Origin: JAJEFO01 sp965208685
GTDB taxonomy: Bacteria; Pseudomonadota; Alphaproteobacteria; Rhodobacterales; Rhodobacteraceae
DNA: 64,000 nt
Direction: 5' to 3'
NCBI GenBank assembly: GCA_965208685.1
Contig: CBDBPL010000007.1
Coordinates: 4,402,001-4,466,000 of the forward strand
Part shown: in pieces, positions 55,403 through 64,000 of the stretch
How the letters are laid out: the number at the start of each line of letters is the position of its first letter
Numbering within the stretch: the first letter of the stretch is position 1
Made by a program: the position numbers and the translations under genes
Notes under the pieces: generated by a model
Database searches by the model: none
The model's input: only the letters and a program-made list of their open reading frames with translations
Told to the model about the DNA's origin: nothing

Positions 55403-56466
55403 CACGCGTTGCCATAGTTGGCGGCGGAATTGCGGGCCTGGCTGCAGCGGCGTCGTTGGCCCCGTCGGCAAGCGTCCTGGTGCTGGAACGCGAGACCGCG
55501 CTTGGCTACCACGCCAGCGGGCGTTCGGCGGCGATGTTCATCGAGGACTACGGGAATGACACCGTCCGCATCCTGAACAAGGCGTCACGCCCGGTACACG
55601 AATCACTCGACGCCTTGTCCCCGCGGGGGCTCTTGGCAGTTGCGTTTCCGGACGACGCGGATGCGTTCGAAGTTGACTTGGCCGCATTGGGCCTTGCGGA
55701 AGTTCCTGTAAGCGAGGCGCATTCGCGGGTGCCGATCCTGTCTCGTGACATCGTGCGGGCCGGGTATTCCGAGAACGCGCAGGACATCGACACGAACCGT
55801 CTCCTGCAAGCCATGGCTTCAGAAGCGCGGCGACACGGCGCCACGATACACGTCGGGGCCAGCGTCACGAAAATAGAACGTGCCGCTTCCTGGCATCTTT
55901 CGGTCGGGGACGAGAATGTCGTGGCCGACGTCGTGGTGAATGCTGCCGGGGCCTGGGCAGACGAAATTGCGGGCACGGCAGGCGTGGCGCAAATAGGGTT
56001 GCAGCCCTACCGGCGGTCGGTCGCGCGGCTGCCAGCCCCGGGCGGCCACGACGTCGGGAACTGGCCGCTGCTGATGGGGCCGGGCGATTGCTGGTACGCA
56101 AAGCCCGATGCCGGCGGCTGGATCGTCTCGGCAGCCGAGGAGGACCCGATGGAGCCGATGGATGCATGGGCGGACGACATGGTGCTGGCCGAGGGCATCG
56201 CGCGCTACCAGCCATACGTGACCGAGCCGGTGGTGCGCGTGGAAACCAGCTGGGCGGGTCTCAGGACCTTCGCCCCGGACCGCGCGCTCGTCATCGGCGA
56301 AGCGCCCGGCCACCCGGGATTCTTCTGGATGGCTGGTCAGGGCGGCTACGGATTCCAGACAGCCCCGGCGGCGGCGGCGCTTCTGGCCGACCTCGTGCTG
56401 GACAGGGCGCCGTCATTGCCTGCTGACGTTGTTGGTTCCCTGCTGCCGTCGCGTTTCGAGAGCTGA
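55399..56466 (+). CDS. FAD-dependent oxidoreductase (DAO/glycine oxidase-like)
   Basis: A 355-residue flavoprotein of the D-amino-acid oxidase/dehydrogenase fold. The FAD motif is IVGGGIAGLAAAASL (residues 5-19) and the C-terminal GQGGYGFQTAPA segment is family sequence. It begins with GTG at 55399 after GGAGGAAGC, overlapping the aldo/keto reductase stop. Substrate is unknown; an amine or amino acid is expected from the family. Confidence 0.83.
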   Translation: MTRVAIVGGGIAGLAAAASLAPSASVLVLERETALGYHASGRSAAMFIEDYGNDTVRILNKASRPVHESLDALSPRGLLAVAFPDDADAFEVDLAALGLAEVPVSEAHSRVPILSRDIVRAGYSENAQDIDTNRLLQAMASEARRHGATIHVGASVTKIERAASWHLSVGDENVVADVVVNAAGAWADEIAGTAGVAQIGLQPYRRSVARLPAPGGHDVGNWPLLMGPGDCWYAKPDAGGWIVSAAEEDPMEPMDAWADDMVLAEGIARYQPYVTEPVVRVETSWAGLRTFAPDRALVIGEAPGHPGFFWMAGQGGYGFQTAPAAAALLADLVLDRAPSLPADVVGSLLPSRFES

Positions 56467-56554
56467 AGACACGCAATTCTCCCGTGACAAACGATCGAGG
56501 CAGGGAAATCGGTGGCTGTCGTGACTGGACACGCGAGGGCGTTCCCGCAGCCTC

Positions 56555-57256
56555 TCACGGATCCCGGATCGAGGCGATGATGTCGCGCACGGCTTTCACG
56601 GGGTCCGGCGCGTGATGGATCGGGCGGCCGATGACCACGTGGTCGGCGCCGGCCCGGATGGCATCGACCGGTGTCGCGGTCCTCTTTTGGTCGCCAGGGT
56701 CCGTGCCGCTCGGCCGGATGCCGGGCGTCACGATCAGCCTGCCCCTGGCTTCGGGAAGCGCACGGATTGCAGGGATTTCAAGCGGCGAGGCAATGACGCC
56801 ATCGGCTCCGGCCTCGAATGCCCGTGCGGCCCGCTCCGCCACGAGATCGGCAATCTCGCCCGGCTTGGTCTGTGCAGCATCAAGGTCGCTTCGGTCGAGC
56901 GACGTGAGGAACGTGACTGCCAGGACTTTCATTGGGGAATCAGCCGCGCCTTCGCGGGCCGCGCCTACCACGTGCGGATCTCCGTGGACGGTCAGGAAAT
57001 CGATGCCGGATCTGGCAAGGCCCCGCGTGGCTGCCTCGACAGTTGCGCCTATGTCGAAGAGCTTCATGTCCAGGAAGATGCGCTTGCCATGATCCTGCTT
57101 GAGCTCGCTTGCCAGGGCAAAGCCGCCGCCCGTCAGCATTCCCAGCCCGATCTTGTAGAAGGAAACGCTTTCGCCAAGGCGCGCGGCGAGATCAAGACCC
57201 GCGAGCGCGTCCGGGACGTCAAGCGCGACAATCAGGCGATCGTCAGACTGGATCAT
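56555..57256 (-). CDS. pyrF: Orotidine 5'-phosphate decarboxylase
   Basis: A 233-residue enzyme making UMP. The catalytic D63-K65-D68 array is in FLDMKLFDIGATV, and K35 (YKIGLG) and PGIRPSGTD are conserved. Length is normal for the family. The gene appears to stand alone, converging on the FAD oxidoreductase gene with about 90 bases between. Confidence 0.94.
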   Translation of the reverse strand: MIQSDDRLIVALDVPDALAGLDLAARLGESVSFYKIGLGMLTGGGFALASELKQDHGKRIFLDMKLFDIGATVEAATRGLARSGIDFLTVHGDPHVVGAAREGAADSPMKVLAVTFLTSLDRSDLDAAQTKPGEIADLVAERAARAFEAGADGVIASPLEIPAIRALPEARGRLIVTPGIRPSGTDPGDQKRTATPVDAIRAGADHVVIGRPIHHAPDPVKAVRDIIASIRDP

Positions 57257-57461
57257 GGGCGCCGCCTAGACGTTTAGTGCGCTGAGGGCAAGGATAGCGT
57301 GTCCCGTGGATGGATTTGCATGACGAATTCCATGGTCGCGCGGAATGACGCATGCAGGCGCCGTGACGCCTGCATGGCTCCTGCAGTTCGGAAGGCCGAA
57401 TCGGGCGGACTCAGCCTGCCGAACAAATGCAGGGAGTGCGCGCGACGATGCGCTCCCCGCG

Positions 57462-58265
57462 CTACCGGATGATGTTGGGCCGGAACTTCAGCCTTGTGCG
57501 GCGCTCTTTAGGCAAGTGACGGTTGAGCCGCCGGTTGACGAGGCCGAATGATCCGATCAGGGCCAGGGTCAGCAGGATGAAGTAGAAGGCGACGATCGGG
57601 TATGGGATGAACGGGTTGAACGTCTTGTCCGCAAAGTAGTTCGCGTAGTAGAGGGCGTCGCCCTGCTGTCTCCAAGTGGGGAACCCGGAAAAGAAGACCA
57701 GCGTCGTTGCGTGAAAGAGGAAAATGGCCTCGTTGGTGTAGGCTGGCCATGCGAGCCTCATGGTTGTCGGCCAGATGATGGAGACGAACCTCTTCCACCC
57801 CGTGAAGCCGTAGGCATCCGCCGCCTCGACCTCGCCGCGGGGCACCGTGCGTAATGCGCCAAAGAAGATCTCGGCGGAATAGGCGGCGGTGTTCAGCACG
57901 AGAACGATCAGGGCGCCGGCCTGCGCAGACGTGAGCCAGGGCATGTAGCCCGCCTGCTTGATGCGCAGGAAAATGAAATAGGCCAGGAAGAACTGGATGA
58001 AGAGCGGCGAGCCGCGAAACCCGAGGATGAACCACTCGGCAGGCTTCCTCATCCAGGGGCTGGAAGACGCCTTGCACAGCGCGACCGCATTGGCGATGAA
58101 GAAGCCGGCAAGCAAGGCGAGAAGGCCGAAGTAGATGTTCCAGATGAGCCCCGAACCGATCAGGGTGAATTGCTGGCACAGGTCGAAGCCCTCGCGCGGC
58201 AGGAGGCGCTCGCCGATGCCGATCGCGCGCAGGCCGTAGTCCTGGATGGTTTCCCAGCAGCTCAT
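57462..58265 (-). CDS. Polar amino-acid ABC transporter permease (HisM-type)
   Basis: A 267-residue inner-membrane permease. The FILGFRGSPLFIQFFLAYF segment and the EAA-type coupling loop ADAYGFTGWKRFVSIIWP are typical of the histidine/arginine/glutamine importer class. It overlaps the stop of the other permease by four bases. It carries one half of the channel. Confidence 0.9.
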   Translation of the reverse strand: MSCWETIQDYGLRAIGIGERLLPREGFDLCQQFTLIGSGLIWNIYFGLLALLAGFFIANAVALCKASSSPWMRKPAEWFILGFRGSPLFIQFFLAYFIFLRIKQAGYMPWLTSAQAGALIVLVLNTAAYSAEIFFGALRTVPRGEVEAADAYGFTGWKRFVSIIWPTTMRLAWPAYTNEAIFLFHATTLVFFSGFPTWRQQGDALYYANYFADKTFNPFIPYPIVAFYFILLTLALIGSFGLVNRRLNRHLPKERRTRLKFRPNIIR

Positions 58266-59080
58266 GCCGTTGCCCCGATCGTGGCCTGTCCGTGGCTGAG
58301 CCGGCGCGTGAGCCGCGACAGGACGACTTCGCTGAGCCTGGTGAAGGCAAGGTAGAAGACGAGCAGCGCGAGGAAGTACCAGAGCCGCCAGTCGCCATGC
58401 GGGTAGTCGGAGAAGCGCGCCTGTTTCGTGCCGCCCAGCTCGCGCGCCCAGTAAACGATGTCTTCAACGCCGAGCAGGAAGAGCAGGGGCGTCGCCTTGA
58501 TCAGGAGCATCCAGAGATTGGACAGGCCGGGCAGCGCGTAGATCCACATTTGCGGGACGAGCACGTGCCAGAATGCCTGGCGGCGCGTCATGCCATAGGC
58601 TTCCGCCGTCTCGATCTGCCCGCGCGGCACCGCCTGCATCGCGCCGTGGAGCACGTTAGCGGCGAAGGCGCCAAAGACGATCGCGAAGGTCAGGACGGCG
58701 AGAAGGAAGCCGTAGACTTCATGAACCCATTGCGGCGCGTTGCCCAGCGGAAGCTTGGCCGCGCTGCAGACGACGAAATCGTTGCCCTGCCAGATCCTGT
58801 CTGTCCAGTCCGGGCACAGATACTGGTGACGCAGGAACTCGAAGCCCTGGTCAAGCGCGATGACGAAGAAGAGAAAGAACGCGATGTCCGGCACGCCGCG
58901 CACGATGGAGATGTATATCGTGCCGAACCAGCGAAGCGGCAGGATCTGGCTTCGTGCCGCCGTCGCGCCGGAGAAGCCGAAGAGCAGGGCGGTGGGAGCG
59001 GTGACCGCCAGGAGGACGAGGACGGTGACAAAGGACCAGTAGAATCCGAAATGCTTGCCCGTCGTCAAGTAGCACGCCAT
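58262..59080 (-). CDS. Polar amino-acid ABC transporter permease (HisQ-type)
   Basis: A 272-residue permease with the ISIVRGVPDIAFFLFFV segment near residues 57-73 and the TAEAYGMTRRQAFWHVLVP coupling loop. It partners the HisM-type permease and lies 160 bases after the binding-protein gene, with a strong hairpin in the gap. Confidence 0.9.
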   Translation of the reverse strand: MACYLTTGKHFGFYWSFVTVLVLLAVTAPTALLFGFSGATAARSQILPLRWFGTIYISIVRGVPDIAFFLFFVIALDQGFEFLRHQYLCPDWTDRIWQGNDFVVCSAAKLPLGNAPQWVHEVYGFLLAVLTFAIVFGAFAANVLHGAMQAVPRGQIETAEAYGMTRRQAFWHVLVPQMWIYALPGLSNLWMLLIKATPLLFLLGVEDIVYWARELGGTKQARFSDYPHGDWRLWYFLALLVFYLAFTRLSEVVLSRLTRRLSHGQATIGATA

Positions 59081-59193
59081 CCACCTTGCGGTGTCGAGCG
59101 TTTGCGGATCGGCGCAGAACCCGAAAATCGACCCGTCTCCCGCTACCGCACCGGGGCCTGGTCCGGCCCGGCGCGTCCTGCCGGATCACGCCT

Positions 59194-59225
59194 GCACGCC
59201 CCGTCAGGTCCGTCGCGGGGCGTGC
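59194..59225 (-). terminator. Hairpin after the amino-acid binding-protein gene
   Basis: A perfect 10-bp stem (GCACGCCCCG / CGGGGCGTGC) with a 12-base loop, 16 bases beyond the binding-protein stop and before the permease genes. It is probably a partial terminator or RNA-stabilising structure that raises binding-protein levels. Confidence 0.6.
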
Positions 59226-59240
59226 GGAATGTCTTGCGGA

Positions 59241-59963
59241 TCAGAACGGTTCGCCGATTTCCCATTTCACGATCAGCGCGTTCAGAGAGCCGTCGTCCTT
59301 CATGGACTGGATGGCCATGTTGAACTTCTCCTTGAGTTCGGTGTCGCTTTCCCGGATGCCCATGCCAACGCCGCCGCCGATGAGCTCGTTCCTGGCCAGG
59401 AAGACAAGGTCGGGATCTTCCGCCTCGATCGGCGTCAGGTAGGACTTGTCGGCCAGGACCGCATCAGCCTCGCCGCTCTTGACGGCTGCGATCGTCTCCT
59501 CGGGCGTGGCGAACTCCACCAGCGTCCACCCCTTCTCGGCGATGAAGGCGGCCTGGATCGTGTTGGTCTGCGCGGCAAGAACGGCGCTTTCAATGTCGAT
59601 GTCATCGGACATTGCGAGATAGGCGGACGGGTCCGGCTGGCTGTAGTTCTGGGTGAAGTCGATGACCTGGTCGCGTTCGGCGGTGATCGACATGCCTGCG
59701 ATGATCGTGTCATAGTTCCCCGAAACGAGGTTGGGGATGATCGAATCCCAGTCGTTTGTCACCCATTCGCAGGTGAGTTCCGCGCGCCTGCAAAGTTCAT
59801 CGCCCAGTTCGCGCTCGAAGCCGTCCACTTCACCGGCATCGTTGAGATAGTTCCATGGAGGGTAGGCGCCCTCGGTGCCCATGCGGATGACGGAATGGCT
59901 GCCGGCATGAGCAAGCCCCGCACCGAGTGCGAGCGCCGCGATGGTCAGGATGAGTTTCTTCAT
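59241..59963 (-). CDS. Polar amino-acid ABC transporter substrate-binding protein
   Basis: A 240-residue periplasmic binding protein. A signal peptide (MKKLILTIAALALGAGLAHA) is followed by the typical GTEGAYPPWNYLNDAGEVDGFERE start, DWDSIIPNLVSGNYDTIIAGMS and the EADAVLADKSYL segment. The ATG at 59963 has an AGGGAGACC site. It defines a lysine/arginine/histidine-type or general polar amino-acid importer. Confidence 0.92.
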   Translation of the reverse strand: MKKLILTIAALALGAGLAHAGSHSVIRMGTEGAYPPWNYLNDAGEVDGFERELGDELCRRAELTCEWVTNDWDSIIPNLVSGNYDTIIAGMSITAERDQVIDFTQNYSQPDPSAYLAMSDDIDIESAVLAAQTNTIQAAFIAEKGWTLVEFATPEETIAAVKSGEADAVLADKSYLTPIEAEDPDLVFLARNELIGGGVGMGIRESDTELKEKFNMAIQSMKDDGSLNALIVKWEIGEPF

Positions 59964-60008
59964 TTGGGGTCTCCCTTTGCAATTCTGGTTTTCCTTGCCG
60001 TGCTGTTG

Positions 60009-60788
60009 TCAGGCTGCCCGGACGTGACTCAGGAACTGCCGCAGACGTTCGGTCCTTGGCGCGTCGAAAAGGGCATCGGGCGGGCCTTCCTCCTCGATGC
60101 GGCCTTCATGCAGGAACAGGACGTGGTCGGAGACGTCCCGCGCCATCGTCATGTCATGAGTGACAAGCAGCATCGTCCGGCCCTCTTCGGCGAGCGACTG
60201 TATGACCTTCACGACCTCCTGCTCAAGTTCGGGATCGAGCGCCGATGTCGGTTCGTCAAAGAGAAGCGCCCTGGGCTCCATGCAGAGTGCACGCGCTATG
60301 GCGGCCCTTTGCTGCTGTCCGCCCGAAAGCTGAGCCGGGTAGGCGTCGCACTTGTCGCCGATGCCGACCCGCTCAAGATAGCGCCGTGCCGTGTCCTCCA
60401 CGTCGGCACGGTTCCGTTTGAGCACGGCAACGGGTGCCTTCATCACGTTCTGGAGGATCGTGAGATGAGCCCAGAGATTGAACTGCTGGAACACCATTGA
60501 CAGGTTCGTGCGGATGCGCGTGACCTGAACCCGGTCTGCCGGCCTGCGGTTCGCGCCTTCGCCGCGCCAGGAGATCGGCTCGCCTTCAAAGACGATCCTC
60601 CCTTGCTGGCTGTCCTCCAGCAGGTTGATGCAGCGAAGAAGCGTGGACTTGCCCGAGCCCGAAGAGCCGATCAGCGAAACGACATGGCCCTTTGGCGCAG
60701 CCATCGAGACGCCGCGCAGGACTTCGAGCGTGCCGAAGCTCTTGTGCAAGTCGCTGACTTCGATGACCGGTGTGCTTGGGTCTGGCAC
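60009..60788 (-). CDS. Polar amino-acid ABC transporter ATP-binding protein (HisP-type)
   Basis: A 259-residue ATPase with Walker A GSSGSGKST, signature LSGGQQQR and Walker B LLFDEPTSALDPE, followed by the H-loop VTHDMTMA. The insertion region between Walker A and the signature (NRRPADRVQVTRIR) resembles HisP/OccP. The likely start is GTG at 60788 (VPDPSTPVIEV), preceded by AAGGAG; the longer frame to 61112 has no family sequence. First gene of the amino-acid importer. Confidence 0.9.
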   Translation of the reverse strand: MPDPSTPVIEVSDLHKSFGTLEVLRGVSMAAPKGHVVSLIGSSGSGKSTLLRCINLLEDSQQGRIVFEGEPISWRGEGANRRPADRVQVTRIRTNLSMVFQQFNLWAHLTILQNVMKAPVAVLKRNRADVEDTARRYLERVGIGDKCDAYPAQLSGGQQQRAAIARALCMEPRALLFDEPTSALDPELEQEVVKVIQSLAEEGRTMLLVTHDMTMARDVSDHVLFLHEGRIEEEGPPDALFDAPRTERLRQFLSHVRAA

Positions 60789-61111
60789 GTGCGGCGGGAT
60801 CTCCTTGCTCCTCAGGGTCGAAGTAGGCCGGAAATCTGTTGCTTGCGCAACGGGAAACTGGGCCTTTTTCGCTCCGGGCACGAGCCGGGACCATGGACGC
60901 AGACTGGCATCCTGCCGAAACAGGCGCAGGATGCAACGGGAAGCAGGCACGCCAACGTGGTCTTGCCTCGCTGCGCGGCCATGTCCGGAACCGGCGTCCT
61001 TGCCCGACCCCTTGCGCCGTTGCCGGCCGCTGCCCATATACGACGCAAGGCCCATGGATGCATGCCTGGAAGAGGGTGCTGACAAGCGGGCGCTTGTAAA
61101 GGAGAAGACCA
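60789..61111. other. Divergent intergenic region between the amino-acid importer and clpB
   Basis: About 320 bases that should hold the promoters of both divergent transcripts. The clpB side has a candidate heat-shock promoter (listed separately); no other feature is clear. Confidence 0.4.
61011..61040 (+). promoter_or_regulatory. Candidate heat-shock (sigma-32 type) promoter of clpB
   Basis: CTTGCGC at 61011-61017 and CCCATATA at 61033-61040, with 15 bases between, resemble the RpoH promoter pattern (CTTGAAA, then CCCCATnT). It lies 71 bases before the clpB start, and clpB is usually an RpoH target. Sequence match only. Confidence 0.5.
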
Positions 61112-63727
61112 ATGGACTTGCAAAAGTTCACCGAGCGGGCGCGCGGCTTTCTGGAGGCTGCGCAGACAATAGCAACCCGGGAAGACCACCAGCGGCTGGC
61201 GCCGGAACACCTGCTGAAAGCGCTGTTGGACGATGAAGAGGGACTGGCCTCGAACCTGATCCGTGCGGCCGGTGGCGCACCCGAGCGAGTCGTGGAGTCT
61301 GTCGACCGGGCTCTTGCCGCCAATCCTCAAGTCTCGGGCGATGCCGGACAGGTCTACACGGACCAGCAGACCGTCAAGGTGCTTGACGAGGCCCAGAAGA
61401 TCGCGAGGAAGGCCGGCGACAGCTACGTGGCGGTGGAGCGTGTCCTGACCGCGCTTGCGGTCGTGCGTTCAAGGGCGAAGGAGGCGCTGGAGGCCGGGAA
61501 CGTCAGCGCCCAGGCGCTGAATTCGGCGATCAACGACCTGCGGAAGGGGAGGACCGCCGATACCGCTTCGGCCGAGGACGGCTACGATGCGCTGAAAAGG
61601 TATGCGCGCGACCTTACGGAGGCCGCCGCCGAGGGGAAGATCGACCCCATCATCGGGCGTGACGAGGAGATCCGGCGGACGATGCAGGTGCTGTCGCGCC
61701 GGACCAAGAACAATCCGTTGCTGATCGGCGATCCCGGCGTTGGCAAGACCGCGATCGCGGAAGGTCTCGCGCTCAGGATCGTCAACGGTGACGTGCCCGA
61801 GAGCCTGCACAACAAGAGGCTTCTCGCGCTGGACATGGGCGCGCTCATCGCCGGAGCCAAGTATCGCGGCGAGTTCGAGGAGCGCCTCAAGGGCGTGCTG
61901 AACGAGGTGACCGCCGCCGCCGGCGAGGTGATCCTGTTCATTGACGAGATGCACACGCTCGTCGGCGCGGGCAAGACGGACGGCGCGATGGACGCGTCGA
62001 ACCTCCTGAAGCCGGCCCTTGCCAGGGGAGAGCTCCACTGCGTGGGGGCCACGACGCTCGACGAGTATCGGAAATACGTCGAGAAGGATGCGGCGCTCGC
62101 GCGGCGGTTTCAGCCCTTGATGATAGACGAGCCGACGGTGGAGGACACGGTGTCCATCCTGCGGGGCATCAAGGAGAAGTACGAGCTGCACCACGGGATC
62201 CGGATCAGCGACAGCGCCCTTGTTGCCGCCGCGACGCTCAGCCATCGCTACATCACCGACCGCTTTCTGCCGGACAAGGCAATCGACCTTGTCGACGAGG
62301 CGGCGTCGCGGCTTCGCATGGAAGTGGATTCAAAGCCTGAGGAGCTTGACGCGATCGACCGGCAGATCCTTCAGTTGCAGATCGAGGCGGAGGCGCTGAA
62401 GAAGGAGGACGACAAGGCGTCCAAGGATCGGCTGGACAAGCTCGAGCGCGAGCTTGCCGAGCTTCAGCAGAAGTCCGCATCGATGACGACGGCCTGGCAG
62501 GCCGAGCGGGACAGGCTTGAAAGCGCGCGCGCAGTGAAGGAGCGGCTGGACCGTGCCAGGGCCGAGCTTGACCAGGCGAAGCGCGACGGCAACCTGCAGC
62601 GTGCGGGAGAGCTGTCATACGGGATCATTCCAGGTCTGGAGAAGCAGATTGCCGATGCCGAGGCGGATGACGGCCACGTCATGGTCGAGGAGGCGGTCGG
62701 GCCGGAGCTCATTGCCGAGGTCGTCGAGCGCTGGACGGGAATTCCCACCTCGAAGATGCTCGAGGGCGAGCGGGAGAAGCTGCTCCGCATGGAGGAGGAG
62801 CTTGGCAGGCGCGTGATCGGCCAGGCGTCGGCCATCGGCGCCGTGTCGAATGCCGTGCGCCGGGCGCGTGCCGGGTTGCAGGACGAGAACCGGCCGCTGG
62901 GATCGTTTCTCTTTCTGGGACCCACGGGCGTTGGCAAGACCGAGCTGACCAAGGCGCTGGCCGAGTTCCTGTTCGACGATGATCGCGCGATGGTCCGGAT
63001 CGACATGAGCGAATTCATGGAGAAACACTCGGTGGCAAGGCTGATCGGCGCCCCTCCGGGATACGTCGGCTATGACGAGGGCGGCGTGCTGACGGAAGCG
63101 GTCCGGCGGCGGCCCTTTCAGGTGATCCTGTTTGACGAGATCGAAAAGGCGCACCCCGAAGTGTTCAACGTGCTGTTGCAGGTGCTTGACGACGGCATCC
63201 TGACGGACGGCCAGGGCAACAAGGTGGACTTCAAGCAGACGCTTGTCATCCTGACGTCAAACCTCGGTTCGCAGGCGTTGAGCCAGTTGCCCGACGGTGC
63301 GGATGCGGGCCAGGCGCGCCGGGACGTGATGGAGGCCGTACGCAACCACTTCCGGCCCGAGTTCCTGAACCGCCTTGACGACATGATCGTCTTCGACCGC
63401 CTGACACGGGAAGACATGGACGGGATCGTCGAAATCCAGCTCGACCTGCTGCGCAAGCGGCTCGCCAGGCAGAACGTCAAGGTTGATCTTGAAGTGTCGG
63501 CCATGAAGTGGCTTGCAGACGAAGGCTACGATCCGGTCTACGGCGCCCGGCCCTTGAAGCGCGTCATCCAGAACGCGCTCCAGAACGAACTGGCCGAGAT
63601 GCTGCTTGCCGGTGACATTGGTGACGGGCAGACCGCAGTGGTGAGTGCGGGTCCGGAAGGCCTGATCATCGGCGATCGGGTTGCGAGGTCGAACCGAGCC
63701 GTGCCCGCGGATGCGGTCTTGCACTGA
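61112..63727 (+). CDS. clpB: ATP-dependent disaggregase ClpB
   Basis: An 871-residue Hsp100 chaperone that extracts polypeptides from aggregates together with DnaK. N-terminal Clp repeats come first, then AAA+ domain one (Walker A GDPGVGKT, about residues 207-214), the long coiled-coil middle domain (about 400-530) and AAA+ domain two (Walker A GPTGVGKT near residue 607). It begins at ATG 61112 after an AAGGAGAAG site. Length and order are typical. Confidence 0.97.
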   Translation: MDLQKFTERARGFLEAAQTIATREDHQRLAPEHLLKALLDDEEGLASNLIRAAGGAPERVVESVDRALAANPQVSGDAGQVYTDQQTVKVLDEAQKIARKAGDSYVAVERVLTALAVVRSRAKEALEAGNVSAQALNSAINDLRKGRTADTASAEDGYDALKRYARDLTEAAAEGKIDPIIGRDEEIRRTMQVLSRRTKNNPLLIGDPGVGKTAIAEGLALRIVNGDVPESLHNKRLLALDMGALIAGAKYRGEFEERLKGVLNEVTAAAGEVILFIDEMHTLVGAGKTDGAMDASNLLKPALARGELHCVGATTLDEYRKYVEKDAALARRFQPLMIDEPTVEDTVSILRGIKEKYELHHGIRISDSALVAAATLSHRYITDRFLPDKAIDLVDEAASRLRMEVDSKPEELDAIDRQILQLQIEAEALKKEDDKASKDRLDKLERELAELQQKSASMTTAWQAERDRLESARAVKERLDRARAELDQAKRDGNLQRAGELSYGIIPGLEKQIADAEADDGHVMVEEAVGPELIAEVVERWTGIPTSKMLEGEREKLLRMEEELGRRVIGQASAIGAVSNAVRRARAGLQDENRPLGSFLFLGPTGVGKTELTKALAEFLFDDDRAMVRIDMSEFMEKHSVARLIGAPPGYVGYDEGGVLTEAVRRRPFQVILFDEIEKAHPEVFNVLLQVLDDGILTDGQGNKVDFKQTLVILTSNLGSQALSQLPDGADAGQARRDVMEAVRNHFRPEFLNRLDDMIVFDRLTREDMDGIVEIQLDLLRKRLARQNVKVDLEVSAMKWLADEGYDPVYGARPLKRVIQNALQNELAEMLLAGDIGDGQTAVVSAGPEGLIIGDRVARSNRAVPADAVLH

Positions 63728-63812
63728 GGCATGGCCTTGGTGATGCCAGATCCGGTCTCGGTCCGGCGCGCAAGGCGCGGTGCGTGACGGATCCCGGGTC
63801 TGATCGCACCTG

Positions 63813-64000
63813 TCACAGTGCCTCCGCCTTGACGAGCGAGTGCACGTCATCCACGCGGGCCGCGTCGAGGTCGTCTTCGGTGATGCCGAACTCTTCGCCC
63901 AGCAGGCTCTCGATGCCCTTGACGAGGGCCAGTGCATCGAGGCCGTAGTACCTCATGAGATAGGGGCGTGATCCGCCGTGCGCGTAGGTGTCTTTCAGGC
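63813..64000 (-). CDS. Acyl-carrier-like protein, 3' part, gene runs off the window
   Basis: The last 62 codons of a minus-strand gene. The frame YYGLDALALVKGIESLLGEE, then FGITEDDLDAARVDDVHSLV, resembles a phosphopantetheine-binding (acyl carrier) domain: helix II after a GLDSL-like motif, then FGI and helix III. The serine that should carry the phosphopantetheine arm is alanine here (GLDAL). The upstream part is missing, so it could be a free carrier protein or the end of a larger one. The protein converges on clpB. Confidence 0.5.
   Translation of the reverse strand, partial: LKDTYAHGGSRPYLMRYYGLDALALVKGIESLLGEEFGITEDDLDAARVDDVHSLVKAEAL

Overview
The window is a GC-rich chromosomal segment of an alphaproteobacterium, most likely a Rhodobacteraceae (Roseobacter-type) heterotroph. 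The evidence is the run tRNA-Leu / NDUFA9-like oxidoreductase / uppP / gltD / gltB, a complete five-enzyme histidine utilisation cluster, a DMSP-lyase-like M24 protein, and many ABC importers for peptides, sugars, nucleosides and amino acids. The assignment rests on gene content and family resemblance only; there is no rRNA gene here.

Layout. 1-5991 (+): an importer operon of the Dpp/Opp type (two permeases, two ATPases; first permease cut by the window edge) that ends in an M81/MlrC-like metallopeptidase and a DSD1-type PLP enzyme. 5992-10926: an accessory patch with hicAB, an orphan IscB-type omega-RNA, a cas3-type HD nuclease fragment fused out of frame to a decayed Fic gene, and an AbiE toxin-antitoxin pair with a palindromic operator. 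10927-20885 (-): a fructoside uptake and catabolism operon (binding protein, GH32 hydrolase, class II aldolase, PfkB kinase, FrcK-like kinase, ROK regulator, ATPase, permease), interrupted between the FrcK-like kinase and the ROK regulator by an IscB element carrying its own omega-RNA. 20886-21814: the operon promoter region, a decayed P4-type integrase and tRNA-Leu(CAG). 21952-30398: NDUFA9-like protein, uppP, then gltD - GFA-family gene - gltB.

31153-39735: housekeeping and scattered genes: MpaB-type oxygenase, Cu/Zn SOD, OmpA-family protein, CinA-type protein, sfsA, map, a 2OG-Fe(II) oxygenase and a DddP-like M24 protein. 39928-47258: the hut cluster, with hutI-hutH-hutG-hutU on the minus strand and hutF-hutC on the plus strand, diverging from a perfect TGTATATACA operator. 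Together they take histidine to glutamate plus formate through HutF and HutG. 47589-56466 (+): glpD, then a BMP/nucleoside-type ABC importer followed by an aldo/keto reductase and an FAD oxidoreductase. 56555-60788 (-): pyrF and a polar amino-acid ABC importer. 61112-63727 (+): clpB behind a candidate heat-shock promoter. The right edge holds the end of an acyl-carrier-like protein whose usual attachment serine is alanine.

The most unusual content is the RNA-guided element biology. One complete iscB with all expected catalytic residues sits with its omega-RNA inside a sugar operon. About 9 kb away a second, nearly identical omega-RNA locus has lost its nuclease, carries a different guide-position sequence, and lies 16 bases upstream of hicA.
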